From: Rhizobium sp. Root1334
Lineage (GTDB): Bacteria > Pseudomonadota > Alphaproteobacteria > Rhizobiales > Rhizobiaceae
DNA: 64,000 bases
Direction: 5' to 3'
Assembly (NCBI RefSeq): GCF_001426665.1
Contig: NZ_LMEY01000002.1
Coordinates: 62,001-126,000 of the forward strand
The notes beneath the pieces were generated by a model that saw only the letters and a list, made by a program, of their open reading frames with translations, was not told where the DNA came from and ran no database searches. The position numbers and the translations under genes were made by a program. Of this stretch, positions 34,592 to 43,340 are shown piece after piece; position 1 is the first letter of the stretch; each line of letters starts with the position of its first letter.

Positions 34592-37228
34592 ATGACAGCG
34601 ATCGCCAACATCACCGTCGGTTCCTCACGCTACGACATTATAGACCTGCCCGCCGAGGCGGGAGATGCGCTGGCGCGCCTGCCTTACATCCATCGCATCG
34701 TGCTCGAAAACGTATTGCGCACGGCAGGCCAGGAGGCGGGTGCCGCGAAACAGGCGATCCTTGACTGGCTGGAAACCGGCACGAGCGAACGGGAAATCCC
34801 GTTCCTGCCCGGTCGCGTTCTGATGCACGACACGACATGCGGGCCTGCGCTGGTGGATATCGCGGGCATGCGCTCGGCCCTTGCCGAAGCCGGCGGCGAT
34901 CCGGCGCTTCTGAACCCCGTCGTTCCAGTCGATGTTTCCACCGATCACTCCATCGGTGTCGATGTGTTCGGGGAAGCCGGGGCGTTGGAGCGCAACATGA
35001 CACGCGAGTTCCATCGCAACGCGGAACGCTATCGCTTCATGAAATGGGCGACCAATACGCTCGATGATTTCCGGGTGCATCCGCCGGGCACGGGCATCAT
35101 GCACACCCTTAACCTCGAGAAACTGGCGACGGTGGTGGCGACCCGCGACAGCGGCGGCCGGCACTGGGCGATGCCGGATACGCTGATCGGGACCGACAGC
35201 CATACGCCGATGATCAACGGCATCGGCGTGCTTGCTTGGGGCGTTGGCGGCTTGGAAGCCGAAAGTGTTTTCTTCGGAAAACCGGTTGCCCTGCGCGTTC
35301 CCGATGTGGTGGGCGTGCGGCTGACGGGGCGGCTGAAAGAGGGCGTGCTGGCAACGGATCTTGCGCTTGTGATGACCCATATCCTGCGCAAGACCGATCT
35401 GCAGGATAAGTATGTGGAGTTCTATGGCCCGGGCGTATCATCGCTGACGGCTGGGGACAGGTCCGTTGTCGCAAACATGACGCCGGAATTCGGCGGCAAC
35501 AGCGGCTATTTCCCGGTTGACGAGAAGACGCTTGCCTATCTACGCACAACGGGTCGCACCGAGCAGCAAATTGATCTCGTCGAGAGCTATTGTCGTCGGG
35601 TCGGGCTGTGGTTCGATCCGAACACTGCGCCGAGGTACACGAGCACGATTGAGATCGATCTTGCCAGTGTCGAACCCAGCTTGGCAGGGCCAACCCGCCC
35701 GCAGGACAGGTTGCCGGTGAGCGGCACGAAAGCTGCCATCGCTTCGATGAAGAAGAATGCGATCTCCATTCAGGACCAGCCAAACGATGGCGCGGTAGCG
35801 ATTGCAGCCATCACCAGCTGCACCAACACATCCGACCCGAGGTTGGTGATCGCGGCAGGGCTACTTGCTCGAAAGGCCCGCGCCTATGGTCTGCATCCGC
35901 CGCACTGGGTTAAGACCTCGCTTGCGCCCGGCTCGCCGACGGCGGAGCGCTATCTTCGCCGAGTGGGTCTGCTTGAGGATCTGGAAGCCCTCGGTTTTGG
36001 CATCGTCGGCTACGGCTGCACGACCTGCATCGGAAATTCCGGCCCGCTGACAGAACCGGTTACCAAAGCAATGAGTGAACGTGGCATCCTCCCTGTTGCG
36101 GTTCTCTCCGGAAACCGCAACTTTCCGGGCCGGGTTCATCCCCAGCTCGAAGCCGGTTTCCTAGCATCACCTCCCATGGTGATCGCCTTTGCCCTGGCCG
36201 GGACCGTCGAGATCGATATCATGAGCGACGTCATCGGTTATTCGCCGGATGGCGAAGCAGTCACGCTGGCAATGCTCTGGCCGCAAAGTGCGGAGATCGA
36301 CGAGGCAGTCGCACTTGCAACCGACAGCAACGATGTCACGCCGGCCTACGCCGAAGCAGAGGCCAGCCGCATGTGGCGGGACCTCGATGCGCCCGAAACA
36401 ACGCTGTTCCCCTGGGATGACAAATCGACCTACATTCGCAGGCCTCCCTTTGCCAGCTTCGGCAAAGGCAGCCTGCTCGGACACTACACGGCCCACCCAC
36501 TGCTCGTCCTCGGCGACGATATTACGACGGATCATATCTCTCCGGCCGGCGCGATCCCGGCCGCGAGTGAAACGGGCAGATATCTAACCGCGATGGGCGA
36601 CAATCCGAAGGACCTGAATGTCTACGCCTCCAGGCGTGGCCACTGGGAAGCCATGGTCCGCGGACTGTTCACCAACCGGGCTGTGCGAAACAGGCTGGGA
36701 GATGACATTCCACCCGGTTCCACCATCCACTGGCCATCGCAGGAAATCCTGCCCTTGTGGAATGCGGCACAGCGATATGCCGTGGAAGGCCAGCGCGTCT
36801 TCATCGTTGCAGGCGATCGATACGGAATGGGCTCTTCACGGGACTGGGCGGCCAAGGGAGTTTCGCTCCTCGGTGTCAGTGCCGTCTTGGCCCTGAGTTT
36901 CGAGCGCATTCACCGCTCTAATCTTATTGGCATGGGTATATTGCCGCTGCGGCTCGCTCCAGAGTTCGGACCATCGATGCTTGATCTTAAATCCGGAGAC
37001 ACTCTGGAAATCGACGCGGACATCGATCGCGTTTTCCCCCGGAGCGCGATCCGTGTGACGATCCGGCGCGTTGGCCGCGGAGTTCTCTCCTTCGTCGCAA
37101 CAGCCGCAATCGAGACAATGGCAGAGGTGGAGACGCTGAAAGCCGGGGGAATACTACCTCTCATCGTACGTGATAAAATGGCTTTATCGAAGCGCAAGGC
37201 GGAACATCAACTCGACACCGTTCTATAA
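34592..37228 (+). CDS. acnA: Aconitate hydratase A
   Basis: 878 residues, AcnA/IRP1-type aconitase interconverting citrate and isocitrate. The 4Fe-4S ligands are in ITSCTNTSDP and GYGCTTCIGNSGPL; substrate motifs include IGTDSHTPMINGIGVLAWGVGG, NRNFPGRVHPQL, GDDITTDHISPAG and RYGMGSSRDWAAKG. It is probably an accessory copy, since a chromosomal acnA is expected elsewhere. It shares a unit with rraA. Aconitase binds enol-oxaloacetate as an inhibitor, which is of interest next to a tartrate dehydratase. Confidence 0.95.
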   Translation: MTAIANITVGSSRYDIIDLPAEAGDALARLPYIHRIVLENVLRTAGQEAGAAKQAILDWLETGTSEREIPFLPGRVLMHDTTCGPALVDIAGMRSALAEAGGDPALLNPVVPVDVSTDHSIGVDVFGEAGALERNMTREFHRNAERYRFMKWATNTLDDFRVHPPGTGIMHTLNLEKLATVVATRDSGGRHWAMPDTLIGTDSHTPMINGIGVLAWGVGGLEAESVFFGKPVALRVPDVVGVRLTGRLKEGVLATDLALVMTHILRKTDLQDKYVEFYGPGVSSLTAGDRSVVANMTPEFGGNSGYFPVDEKTLAYLRTTGRTEQQIDLVESYCRRVGLWFDPNTAPRYTSTIEIDLASVEPSLAGPTRPQDRLPVSGTKAAIASMKKNAISIQDQPNDGAVAIAAITSCTNTSDPRLVIAAGLLARKARAYGLHPPHWVKTSLAPGSPTAERYLRRVGLLEDLEALGFGIVGYGCTTCIGNSGPLTEPVTKAMSERGILPVAVLSGNRNFPGRVHPQLEAGFLASPPMVIAFALAGTVEIDIMSDVIGYSPDGEAVTLAMLWPQSAEIDEAVALATDSNDVTPAYAEAEASRMWRDLDAPETTLFPWDDKSTYIRRPPFASFGKGSLLGHYTAHPLLVLGDDITTDHISPAGAIPAASETGRYLTAMGDNPKDLNVYASRRGHWEAMVRGLFTNRAVRNRLGDDIPPGSTIHWPSQEILPLWNAAQRYAVEGQRVFIVAGDRYGMGSSRDWAAKGVSLLGVSAVLALSFERIHRSNLIGMGILPLRLAPEFGPSMLDLKSGDTLEIDADIDRVFPRSAIRVTIRRVGRGVLSFVATAAIETMAEVETLKAGGILPLIVRDKMALSKRKAEHQLDTVL

Positions 37229-37548
37229 TTACGGCGACGTCTCTGGTTTAGATATTTCCACGATTTGCCTATTTTGAAAGTATGGGTCGCGCTTCAGCAC
37301 CTAATTGGTAACCGATCCGGTATCTGGAACGTGTCGCAGGAATTGGGCCTGTGCTGCCGTCGGCATCCAGTTTGTTCGCAAGGTCAGGATCTTTCATAGG
37401 CAGATCATAGAGGATAACTCGTGATCTGCGCCTCCTGTTGGCAGCTAGGCGTAGATCCGAATGGGGCGTAATTAAATCATACATTATTTGTTGATATGGA
37501 TGCCATAATGTTTTACTCCTTGTCGGGAGACATTTTGAGGAGAAAAGC
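37229..37548. other. Regulatory intergenic region upstream of the FAH gene
   Basis: About 320 bases. The right part is A+T rich and holds the 13-bp element at 37479-37491 and a likely ribosome site (GAGGAG) before the ATG at 37549. The left part shows no gene that I can support. Confidence 0.5.
37479..37491 (+). promoter_or_regulatory. Shared 13-bp element, copy 1
   Basis: ATACATTATTTGT, 58 bases before the FAH-family ATG, identical to 39215-39227 before the transporter operon. Likely an operator of the neighbouring GntR-type regulator or part of a shared promoter. Confidence 0.55.
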
Positions 37549-38406
37549 ATGCAAATTTTGAGGTTTGAGACAGCGGGTCAAGCGCGCGTAGGCATTGTGG
37601 ACGGGGGTAAAGTGTATGATTTGGCCATGCTGGTGCCCGGAACGTCAGGCGATATGATCGCTGTCCTGGAAGCTGGACCAGCCCTGCTGGAACAGGCGCA
37701 TGCCGCTCTGACTGGTTCAGAGGGCATTGCGTTAGACGATGTAAGGGTTCTTTCGCCGATCGAGCGCCCCGGCAAGTTCATCTGCATGGGCCTCAACTAT
37801 CTCGAACACGTCAAAGAAGGTGGCCGAGACATTCCAGATTACCCGACCCTCTTCCTTCGCGTTCAGACCAGTCTGTTGCCTCCCGGTGGTGAGATCGTTC
37901 TGCCGAAAGTCTCGGAAAAGCTAGATTTCGAAGCGGAATTGCTGGTGGTTATCGGCAAGAAGGCTCACAATGTTTCGGAGGCCGAGGCATTGGATTGCGT
38001 TTATGGCTACACCGCTTTCAACGACGGCTCGTTGCGCGATTACCAGCGCCGTACCACCCAATGGACGGCCGGCAAGAACTTCGATGCGACCGGTCCCTAC
38101 GGCCCGGTCATCGTGACGGCGGATGAACTTCCGGCAGGCGCCGTTGGTCTTTCCATCCGCTCGCGCCTGAACGGCCAGATCATGCAGGATGGCAATACCA
38201 AAGATCTGATGTTCAGCGTCGCGCGCATCATCTCCTATGCCTCTGAGGTCATGACGCTTGAGCCGGGTGACGTTATCGCCACCGGTACGCCGTCAGGCGT
38301 TGGTTTCGCGCGCAATCCGCCTGTTTTCATGAAGGACGGCGATCTTATCGAGATCGAAATCGAGGGTATTCCGACGCTCTCCAACCGCGTCGTCGCGGCG
38401 GCCTGA
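37549..38406 (+). CDS. Fumarylacetoacetate hydrolase family protein
   Basis: 285 residues with the FAH C-terminal fold. Motifs: KFICMGLNYLEHVKEGG, PTLFLRVQTSLLPPGG, KLDFEAELLVVIGKKA with two metal-binding Glu, YGYTAFNDGSLRDYQRR with the metal-binding Asp, and GDVIATGTPSGVGFARNPP. Members include 2-keto-acid hydrolases, oxaloacetate decarboxylases (FAHD1) and enol-oxaloacetate tautomerases (FAHD2). Given the D-tartrate dehydratase in the same cluster, acting on enol-oxaloacetate is a reasonable inference. A GAGGAG ribosome site precedes the ATG. Confidence 0.9.
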   Translation: MQILRFETAGQARVGIVDGGKVYDLAMLVPGTSGDMIAVLEAGPALLEQAHAALTGSEGIALDDVRVLSPIERPGKFICMGLNYLEHVKEGGRDIPDYPTLFLRVQTSLLPPGGEIVLPKVSEKLDFEAELLVVIGKKAHNVSEAEALDCVYGYTAFNDGSLRDYQRRTTQWTAGKNFDATGPYGPVIVTADELPAGAVGLSIRSRLNGQIMQDGNTKDLMFSVARIISYASEVMTLEPGDVIATGTPSGVGFARNPPVFMKDGDLIEIEIEGIPTLSNRVVAAA

Positions 38407-38425
38407 TCCAAATCCAAGAAACTGG

Positions 38426-38443
38426 CCGGCCCGAAAGGGCCGG
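38426..38443. terminator. Bidirectional hairpin between convergent genes
   Basis: CCGGCCC-GAAA-GGGCCGG, a 7-bp GC stem with a stable tetraloop, directly between the FAH stop and the GntR stop. T-rich flanks are weak on both sides. Confidence 0.6.
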
Positions 38444-38444
38444 T

Positions 38445-39152
38445 TCAGCCGGCCTTCTCGAAATAGGCCTCAACGACCGTCAGCGTGCGCTGATAGTGCG
38501 CGGTCAGAAGCGCCGTCGCCTTTTCTGCATCTCCATCCAGAACTGCATCCGCAATCTCGCTGTGCTCGGCGCTATAGGTCTGTCGCGCCTGCGGGGAGAT
38601 CGAGGCGATGTGGCGGTAACGATCCGAGCGCTCGCGTAATTCCTCGCAAAATTCCAATATGATACGGGAGTTGCAGGTCACTAGAAGCGCATTGTGGAAG
38701 GCGTGATGGCGGGGCTCCCATTCCGGGTTTGGCGTCTGCGTTTCCCCCTCCAGAAAGCGTGGGGTCCGCGAAAGCCTGTAAAGGCTGAGCACTATCCCTT
38801 CCTCCCAAGGTTCAGTGCGGTTGCGCATGGCTTCTCGCAGGGCGCAAGCCTCCATCAAGCAGCGGCTCCGCACGATTTCGCGCCATTCCTCTATCGAGAC
38901 CGGCGCGACTGAAAAGCCGCGCTGATCCTCCAGCACCACCAATCCTTCGGATGTCAGGCGGTTCAGGGCCTCGCGCACCGGATTGATGGTCGCTTCATAC
39001 ATCTGGCAAAGCGAGTCGATACGCAGCCGCGATCCCGGCGGAAAGGCGCCGGAGAGAATACTGAGCCTGATGGCCGCGAATACGGCTGATGCTGCGGTGA
39101 TCTTGCCGCCGGCAGGACGAGGGGCAGTTTTTGCTTGGTTGGTTCTGGACAT
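38445..39152 (-). CDS. GntR-family regulator, FadR/FCD type
   Basis: 235 residues. An N-terminal winged helix (FAAIRLSILSGAFPPGSRLR, MYEATINPVREALNRLTSEGLVVLEDQRGF broken in two) is followed by an FCD ligand domain (CALREAMRNRTEPW, FHNALLVTCNSRIILEFCEELRERSDRY, HSEIADAVLDGDAEKATALLTAHYQRT) with the metal-binding Asp/His pattern; such domains bind small carboxylates. Start 39152 has AGGG five bases upstream and is preferred over 39167. A palindrome at 39176-39200 lies just upstream, suggesting autoregulation. Likely senses tartrate or a product. Confidence 0.88.
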   Translation of the reverse strand: MSRTNQAKTAPRPAGGKITAASAVFAAIRLSILSGAFPPGSRLRIDSLCQMYEATINPVREALNRLTSEGLVVLEDQRGFSVAPVSIEEWREIVRSRCLMEACALREAMRNRTEPWEEGIVLSLYRLSRTPRFLEGETQTPNPEWEPRHHAFHNALLVTCNSRIILEFCEELRERSDRYRHIASISPQARQTYSAEHSEIADAVLDGDAEKATALLTAHYQRTLTVVEAYFEKAG

Positions 39153-39175
39153 GGTTACCCTAGACATACGCGTAA

Positions 39176-39200
39176 AATGTCAAAAATGCATTTTGACATT
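39176..39200. promoter_or_regulatory. Palindrome upstream of the GntR gene
   Basis: Arms AATGTCAAAA and TTTTGACATT, perfectly complementary over 10 bp with a 5-base centre. It lies 24 bases before the regulator start and 52 before the transporter operon start; a probable operator in the divergent region. Confidence 0.65.
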
Positions 39201-39207
39201 CATTGAG

Positions 39208-39229
39208 TCACATAATACATTATTTGTGA
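39208..39229 (+). promoter_or_regulatory. Imperfect palindrome containing shared 13-bp element, copy 2
   Basis: Ends TCACA and TGTGA are complementary; the inner part holds ATACATTATTTGT (39215-39227), identical to the element before the FAH gene. It lies just before the ribosome site of the substrate-binding protein. Confidence 0.55.
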
Positions 39230-39251
39230 ACATCAAGGAGGAGGATATAAT

Positions 39252-40268
39252 ATGCGCGCTCTGAAATTTGTAAAATGCCTATTCGCTGCATCCATCATCG
39301 GTTTATCGGGCGCGGCGTCAGCCGCTGCTCAGGCAGCCAAAGACGTGACCTTCGTCATTGCCAATCCCTCGGCCGTTAACATCATCCCGGTCGCGGTCGC
39401 CATGGGAGAGGGGTACTTCGCCGAAGCGGGTTTGAACGTTAAGGTCGAGGCTCTCAACGGTTCTGGCGCCGTGTTGCAGGCGCTGACCGCCGGTCAGGGG
39501 CAGATCGGCAATCCCGCAGCCGGGCCGTTCCTTGGCGCACGCGCGCGTGGCATCGACATCACCTTCATTTACCGTCTCAATCCCAACAGCTCGCTGAGCA
39601 TGGTCGTGAAGGAGGAAGCGGCCACGCAGAAGCCTGAGGAGTTGAAGGGCAAGGTCATCGGCATCGGCACGGCCGACGGTGCGGAAGCATCCTTCGCCCG
39701 CTCGGTTTTTGGCGATCTTGGCATGGAGGAAGGCAAGGACTATTCGTTCCTCGTCGTCGGTGACGGCGGTCTCGCGACGGCCGGCTTCATGCGTGGCGAT
39801 ATCGACGCCTATGTCGCTGCCACCAGCGATGCGGCCATTCTCAACAGCCGCGGCCTCAAGCTGCGCAACATCACGCCCGAGAAATTCCGCGTCTTCTTTG
39901 GCAACGGCTTTGCGGCCATGGCCGACTACATCGAGAAGAACCCGGATGTCATCGAGGGCTTCGGCAAGGCCGTTGTCAAAGGCGCGCACTTTGCCACCGA
40001 TCCCGCCAATATCGACAAGGTCATCGATCACGCTGCTGCCGTAAACCCGCAGGAGGGCGAAGACCGTGATTTCTCCAAGGCCCTGATCGAGCAGATCGTC
40101 GTTCGCCAGACCCCGTTCGATCTGGCCAAGGGCTATGGCTATCAGGATCTTGAGGCCTGGCAGGCGTGGCAGGAGAGCCTGGTTTCCTCGGGTGAACTCA
40201 AGGCGCCGTTGCCGGATCTCGAGGCAATCTACACCAACCGTTTCGTCGAAGCCTGGAACGCGAAATGA
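39252..40268 (+). CDS. NitT/TauT-family ABC substrate-binding protein
   Basis: 338 residues with a signal peptide (CLFAASIIGLSGAASAAAQA). The NMT1/THI5-like periplasmic fold is visible: VTFVIANPSAVNIIPVAVAMG, GYFAEAGLNVKVEALNGSGA, TAGQGQIGNPAAGPFLGA, KGKVIGIGTADGAEASFAR, ATSDAAILNSRGLKLRNIT. The family binds small anions such as taurine, nitrate, riboflavin precursors or carboxylates. AAGGAGGAGG precedes the ATG. First gene of a four-gene unit that ends with the tartrate dehydratase, so D-tartrate or a similar dicarboxylate is the likely substrate. Confidence 0.9.
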   Translation: MRALKFVKCLFAASIIGLSGAASAAAQAAKDVTFVIANPSAVNIIPVAVAMGEGYFAEAGLNVKVEALNGSGAVLQALTAGQGQIGNPAAGPFLGARARGIDITFIYRLNPNSSLSMVVKEEAATQKPEELKGKVIGIGTADGAEASFARSVFGDLGMEEGKDYSFLVVGDGGLATAGFMRGDIDAYVAATSDAAILNSRGLKLRNITPEKFRVFFGNGFAAMADYIEKNPDVIEGFGKAVVKGAHFATDPANIDKVIDHAAAVNPQEGEDRDFSKALIEQIVVRQTPFDLAKGYGYQDLEAWQAWQESLVSSGELKAPLPDLEAIYTNRFVEAWNAK

Positions 40269-41074
40269 TGGTGGCTCCACTTGTAAAGGAAGAGGGCGCG
40301 CCATTGGCGCCCTCCATCTATAGTCTCCGGAGCGTCGACAAGATCTATGCGCGCCGCAGTCTCGTCGCCCTTGAAAACGTCAACCTCGACCTGCGCAAGG
40401 GCAGTTTTTCCTCGGTCATCGGTTCGTCCGGTTGTGGCAAGTCCACTCTGCTCAAGATCATGGCGGGACTGACCTCGCCAACGGCGGGCAGTGTCGTTCT
40501 GGCCGGCAAGCCGGTCATGGGGCCACGCCGGGATATCGGCATGATGTTCCAGCAAGCCACACTCTTTCCATGGCTGACGACCATCGACAACATCCTGCTG
40601 CCGATCCGCATCCGTGATGGCAAGATGGCTGCCCGCGCCAAGGTGCACGATGCCCAGGCCTTGCTTGACTTGGTCGGCCTTAAGGGTTTCGAAAAGGCCT
40701 ATCCTTCGGAGCTATCTGGCGGCATGGCGCAGCGCGCTGCAATCTGCCGCATGCTGATCACCGAACCCGCCGTGCTGCTGCTCGACGAACCGTTCAGCGC
40801 GCTCGACGAACTGGTGCGCGATTTTATGAACATGGAACTCCAGCGCATTTGCATGGAACGCGAGGCAACCGCATTCCTGGTAACGCATTCGATCGCGGAA
40901 GCCGTTATCCTGTCCGATACCGTGTTCGTCATGGGCGCGCGGCCGGGCCGGATTATCGAGGCTGTTCATATCGACCTGCCGCGGCCTCGCACGCTCGACA
41001 TGGTCACCAGCCCCGCCTTTGGCCGCTATGTGATCCATATCCGCAACCTTCTTAGCCAGGGATCCCAATCATGA
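40265..41074 (+). CDS. NitT/TauT-family ABC ATPase
   Basis: 269 residues with complete ABC motifs: Walker A GSSGCGKSTLLKIMAGL, Q-loop MFQQATLFPWLTTIDN, signature LSGGMAQRAAICRML, Walker B VLLLDEPFSALDELVRD and H-loop FLVTHSIAEAV. The most similar types are SsuB/TauB. Start ATG overlaps the previous stop (ATGA). Confidence 0.94.
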   Translation: MMVAPLVKEEGAPLAPSIYSLRSVDKIYARRSLVALENVNLDLRKGSFSSVIGSSGCGKSTLLKIMAGLTSPTAGSVVLAGKPVMGPRRDIGMMFQQATLFPWLTTIDNILLPIRIRDGKMAARAKVHDAQALLDLVGLKGFEKAYPSELSGGMAQRAAICRMLITEPAVLLLDEPFSALDELVRDFMNMELQRICMEREATAFLVTHSIAEAVILSDTVFVMGARPGRIIEAVHIDLPRPRTLDMVTSPAFGRYVIHIRNLLSQGSQS

Positions 41075-41928
41075 GCACGTTTGACGCGCACGGCCCCGGT
41101 GCTCCTGTGGAAAGCACGGTCTGGAAGGAAGAGATTTCCTTGATCGACAGCATACCGCGGCCGCTCGCCATTCTCGGGCTCGGCCTCATCATCGTGCTGA
41201 TCTGGCACTTTGCCACGGCAACCGGTGTGGTTTCCAACATCATCCTGCCGTCGCCGCTGGAAACATGGCGCGAGATTGTTTTCGTCGGCACCAATCTCGT
41301 GACCGGGGGCTACATGCTGGCGGCCCTTTGGGTGACCATGCAAGAGGTACTTATCGGCTTCGTGCTCGCCACGCTGATCGGCGTAGGCCTTGGCGTTCTG
41401 GTTGGAGAGACGCGTTTTGGCGAACGCGCCGTGATGCCTTATCTCATTGCCATCGACACCATGCCGAAGATCGCCTTCGCGCCGCTCTTCGTTGCCTGGC
41501 TCGGTTTCGACATCTCCTCGAAGGTCGCACTCGCCACGTTCGTCTCCGTTTTCCCGATCCTCGTAGGCACGGCGGCTGGCCTCAACAGCGCCGATCGCAG
41601 TGCCTTGAACCTCTTCCGCACCATGGGTGCATCACGCTGGCAGACGCTGGTGCACATGAAAATGCCGGCAGGTCTGCCGCATGTCTTTACCGGACTGAAG
41701 ATTGCGTCGCTCGGCGTCATGGCCGGCGCGATCACCGGTGAATTTCTCGGCGGAGGCAAGGGTTTCGGCGAGATGATCCGCGTTGCGGCATCGCAGCTTC
41801 ACACGCCGCGCGTCTTTGCGCTCATCCTCTACCTCAGCCTGCTCGGCCTTGCCATGTTCGGTACCGTGAGCCTTATCCAGCGAAAACTGGTCTTCTGGCA
41901 CAAGGACGGCCGCGACGCCGGCGAGTAA
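41071..41928 (+). CDS. NitT/TauT-family ABC permease
   Basis: 285 residues with about six helices. The coupling loop is GLNSADRSALNLFRTMGASRWQTLVHMKMP, here divided at FRTMGAS, and GAITGEFLGGGKGFGEMI follows. N-terminal cytoplasmic tail of about 30 residues. Start ATG overlaps the ATPase stop (ATGA). Confidence 0.93.
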   Translation: MSTFDAHGPGAPVESTVWKEEISLIDSIPRPLAILGLGLIIVLIWHFATATGVVSNIILPSPLETWREIVFVGTNLVTGGYMLAALWVTMQEVLIGFVLATLIGVGLGVLVGETRFGERAVMPYLIAIDTMPKIAFAPLFVAWLGFDISSKVALATFVSVFPILVGTAAGLNSADRSALNLFRTMGASRWQTLVHMKMPAGLPHVFTGLKIASLGVMAGAITGEFLGGGKGFGEMIRVAASQLHTPRVFALILYLSLLGLAMFGTVSLIQRKLVFWHKDGRDAGE

Positions 41929-41963
41929 TCGGCATTACATTTCTGACACTCTGGAGTTTATCA

Positions 41964-43130
41964 ATGCCCCGTATCGTGGAAATCCGGGAGGTGACGAAGC
42001 CTATCTCGTCGCCCATCCGCAACGCCTATATCGACTTTTCCAAAATGACCTCAAGCCTGGTCGCCGTGATCACTGACGTCATCCGCGACGGCAAGCCGGT
42101 CGTCGGCTATGGCTTCAATTCCAACGGCCGCTATGGCCAGGGAGGGCTGATCCGCGAGCGCTTCGCCGATCGTATCACCGGCGCCGATCCGCAAACGCTG
42201 CTCGACGAAGCCAGCGACAACATTTCGCCCGAGAAGGTCTGGGCCGCGATGATGACCAACGAGAAGCCGGGCGGTCATGGCGAGCGATCGGTCGCCGTCG
42301 GGACCATAGACATGGCGGTGTGGGATGCGGTCGCAAAGATCGCCGGAAAGCCGCTGTTTCGTCTGCTGGCGGAACGGGCAGGGCGCGAGGCCAATCCCAA
42401 GGTGTTCGTCTACGCAGCCGGTGGCTACTATTATCCCGGAAAAGACAATTCGGCCCTGCGGCAGGAGATGCGCGGCTACCTCAATCGCGGCTACAACGTC
42501 GTGAAGATGAAGATCGGCGGCGCCTCTGTGGACGATGACGCCAGTCGCATCGAAGCCGTGCTTGAGGAGATCGGTTCGCAAGCGCAACTCGCCGTGGATG
42601 CCAACGGTCGCTTCGATCTGGAGACGGCGATCGCTTACGCCAAGATGCTGCGCCAATTTCCCCTGTTCTGGTACGAGGAGGCTGGCGATCCACTCGATTA
42701 CCAGCTCCAGGCGGCACTTGCCGAGTTTTATCCGGGTGCGATGGCCACGGGCGAAAACCTCTTCAGCATGCAGGACGCCCGCAATCTTATCCGCCACGGC
42801 GGCATGCGGTCCGATCGCGACTGGCTGCAATTCGACTGCGCGCTTTCGTACGGTTTGGTCGAATACCTGCGCACACTCGACATGCTGAAGGCCCACGGCT
42901 GGTCGCCCTCGCGCTGCATTCCGCACGGTGGTCATCAGATGTCGCTCAACATCGCAGCCGGCCTCGGCCTTGGCGGAAACGAAAGCTATCCGGACCTGTT
43001 CCAACCCTATGGTGGTTTTCCAGATGGGGTGAAGGTTGAGGACGGCCACATCATGATGCCTGACATTCCGGGCATCGGCTTCGAGGGGAAATCCGATCTC
43101 ATTCGCGAGATGCACGCCCTGGCTGCATAA
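41964..43130 (+). CDS. tarD: D-tartrate dehydratase (enolase superfamily)
   Basis: 388 residues, strongly resembling the characterised TarD of Bradyrhizobium japonicum along its length: TKPISSPIRNAYIDF, GYGFNSNGRYGQGGLIRERF, NEKPGGHGERSVAVGTIDMA, NVVKMKIGG with the KxK acid/base motif, VDANGRFD, WYEEAGDP and ATGENLF as metal ligands, SRCIPHGGHQMSLNIAAGLG with the catalytic His. It dehydrates D-tartrate to enol-oxaloacetate. Last gene of the transporter unit, 35 bases after the permease, followed by a strong terminator. The assignment rests on remembered sequence, not on a search. Confidence 0.92.
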   Translation: MPRIVEIREVTKPISSPIRNAYIDFSKMTSSLVAVITDVIRDGKPVVGYGFNSNGRYGQGGLIRERFADRITGADPQTLLDEASDNISPEKVWAAMMTNEKPGGHGERSVAVGTIDMAVWDAVAKIAGKPLFRLLAERAGREANPKVFVYAAGGYYYPGKDNSALRQEMRGYLNRGYNVVKMKIGGASVDDDASRIEAVLEEIGSQAQLAVDANGRFDLETAIAYAKMLRQFPLFWYEEAGDPLDYQLQAALAEFYPGAMATGENLFSMQDARNLIRHGGMRSDRDWLQFDCALSYGLVEYLRTLDMLKAHGWSPSRCIPHGGHQMSLNIAAGLGLGGNESYPDLFQPYGGFPDGVKVEDGHIMMPDIPGIGFEGKSDLIREMHALAA

Positions 43131-43141
43131 AAATAACCAGC

Positions 43142-43174
43142 GCAGCCTCTCACAACCCATGAGAGGCTGCTTTT
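43142..43174 (+). terminator. Rho-independent terminator of the tartrate operon
   Basis: Perfect 11-bp stem GCAGCCTCTCA/TGAGAGGCTGC, 7-base loop, then TTTT, 11 bases after the tarD stop. Confidence 0.92.
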
Positions 43175-43340
43175 ACATGCGTAGCGGCGATCCAACGGAC
43201 GTTCGCCCAAGATGATGTTTCGCCAGATAATCAGTTGCCGATTGAAGCGACGCTGAGCGTGTCGCGTGTCCTACAAGGCCCTAAACGCTTGCCTCCCTGT
43301 GTTAATCCCGTGACTTCCGGGTTTCCCCTTGGAGCAGCCC

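Noticed and set aside
42051-43160. Minus-strand frame of 369 codons opposite tarD
   Set aside because: Antisense shadow; tarD is complete on the plus strand.
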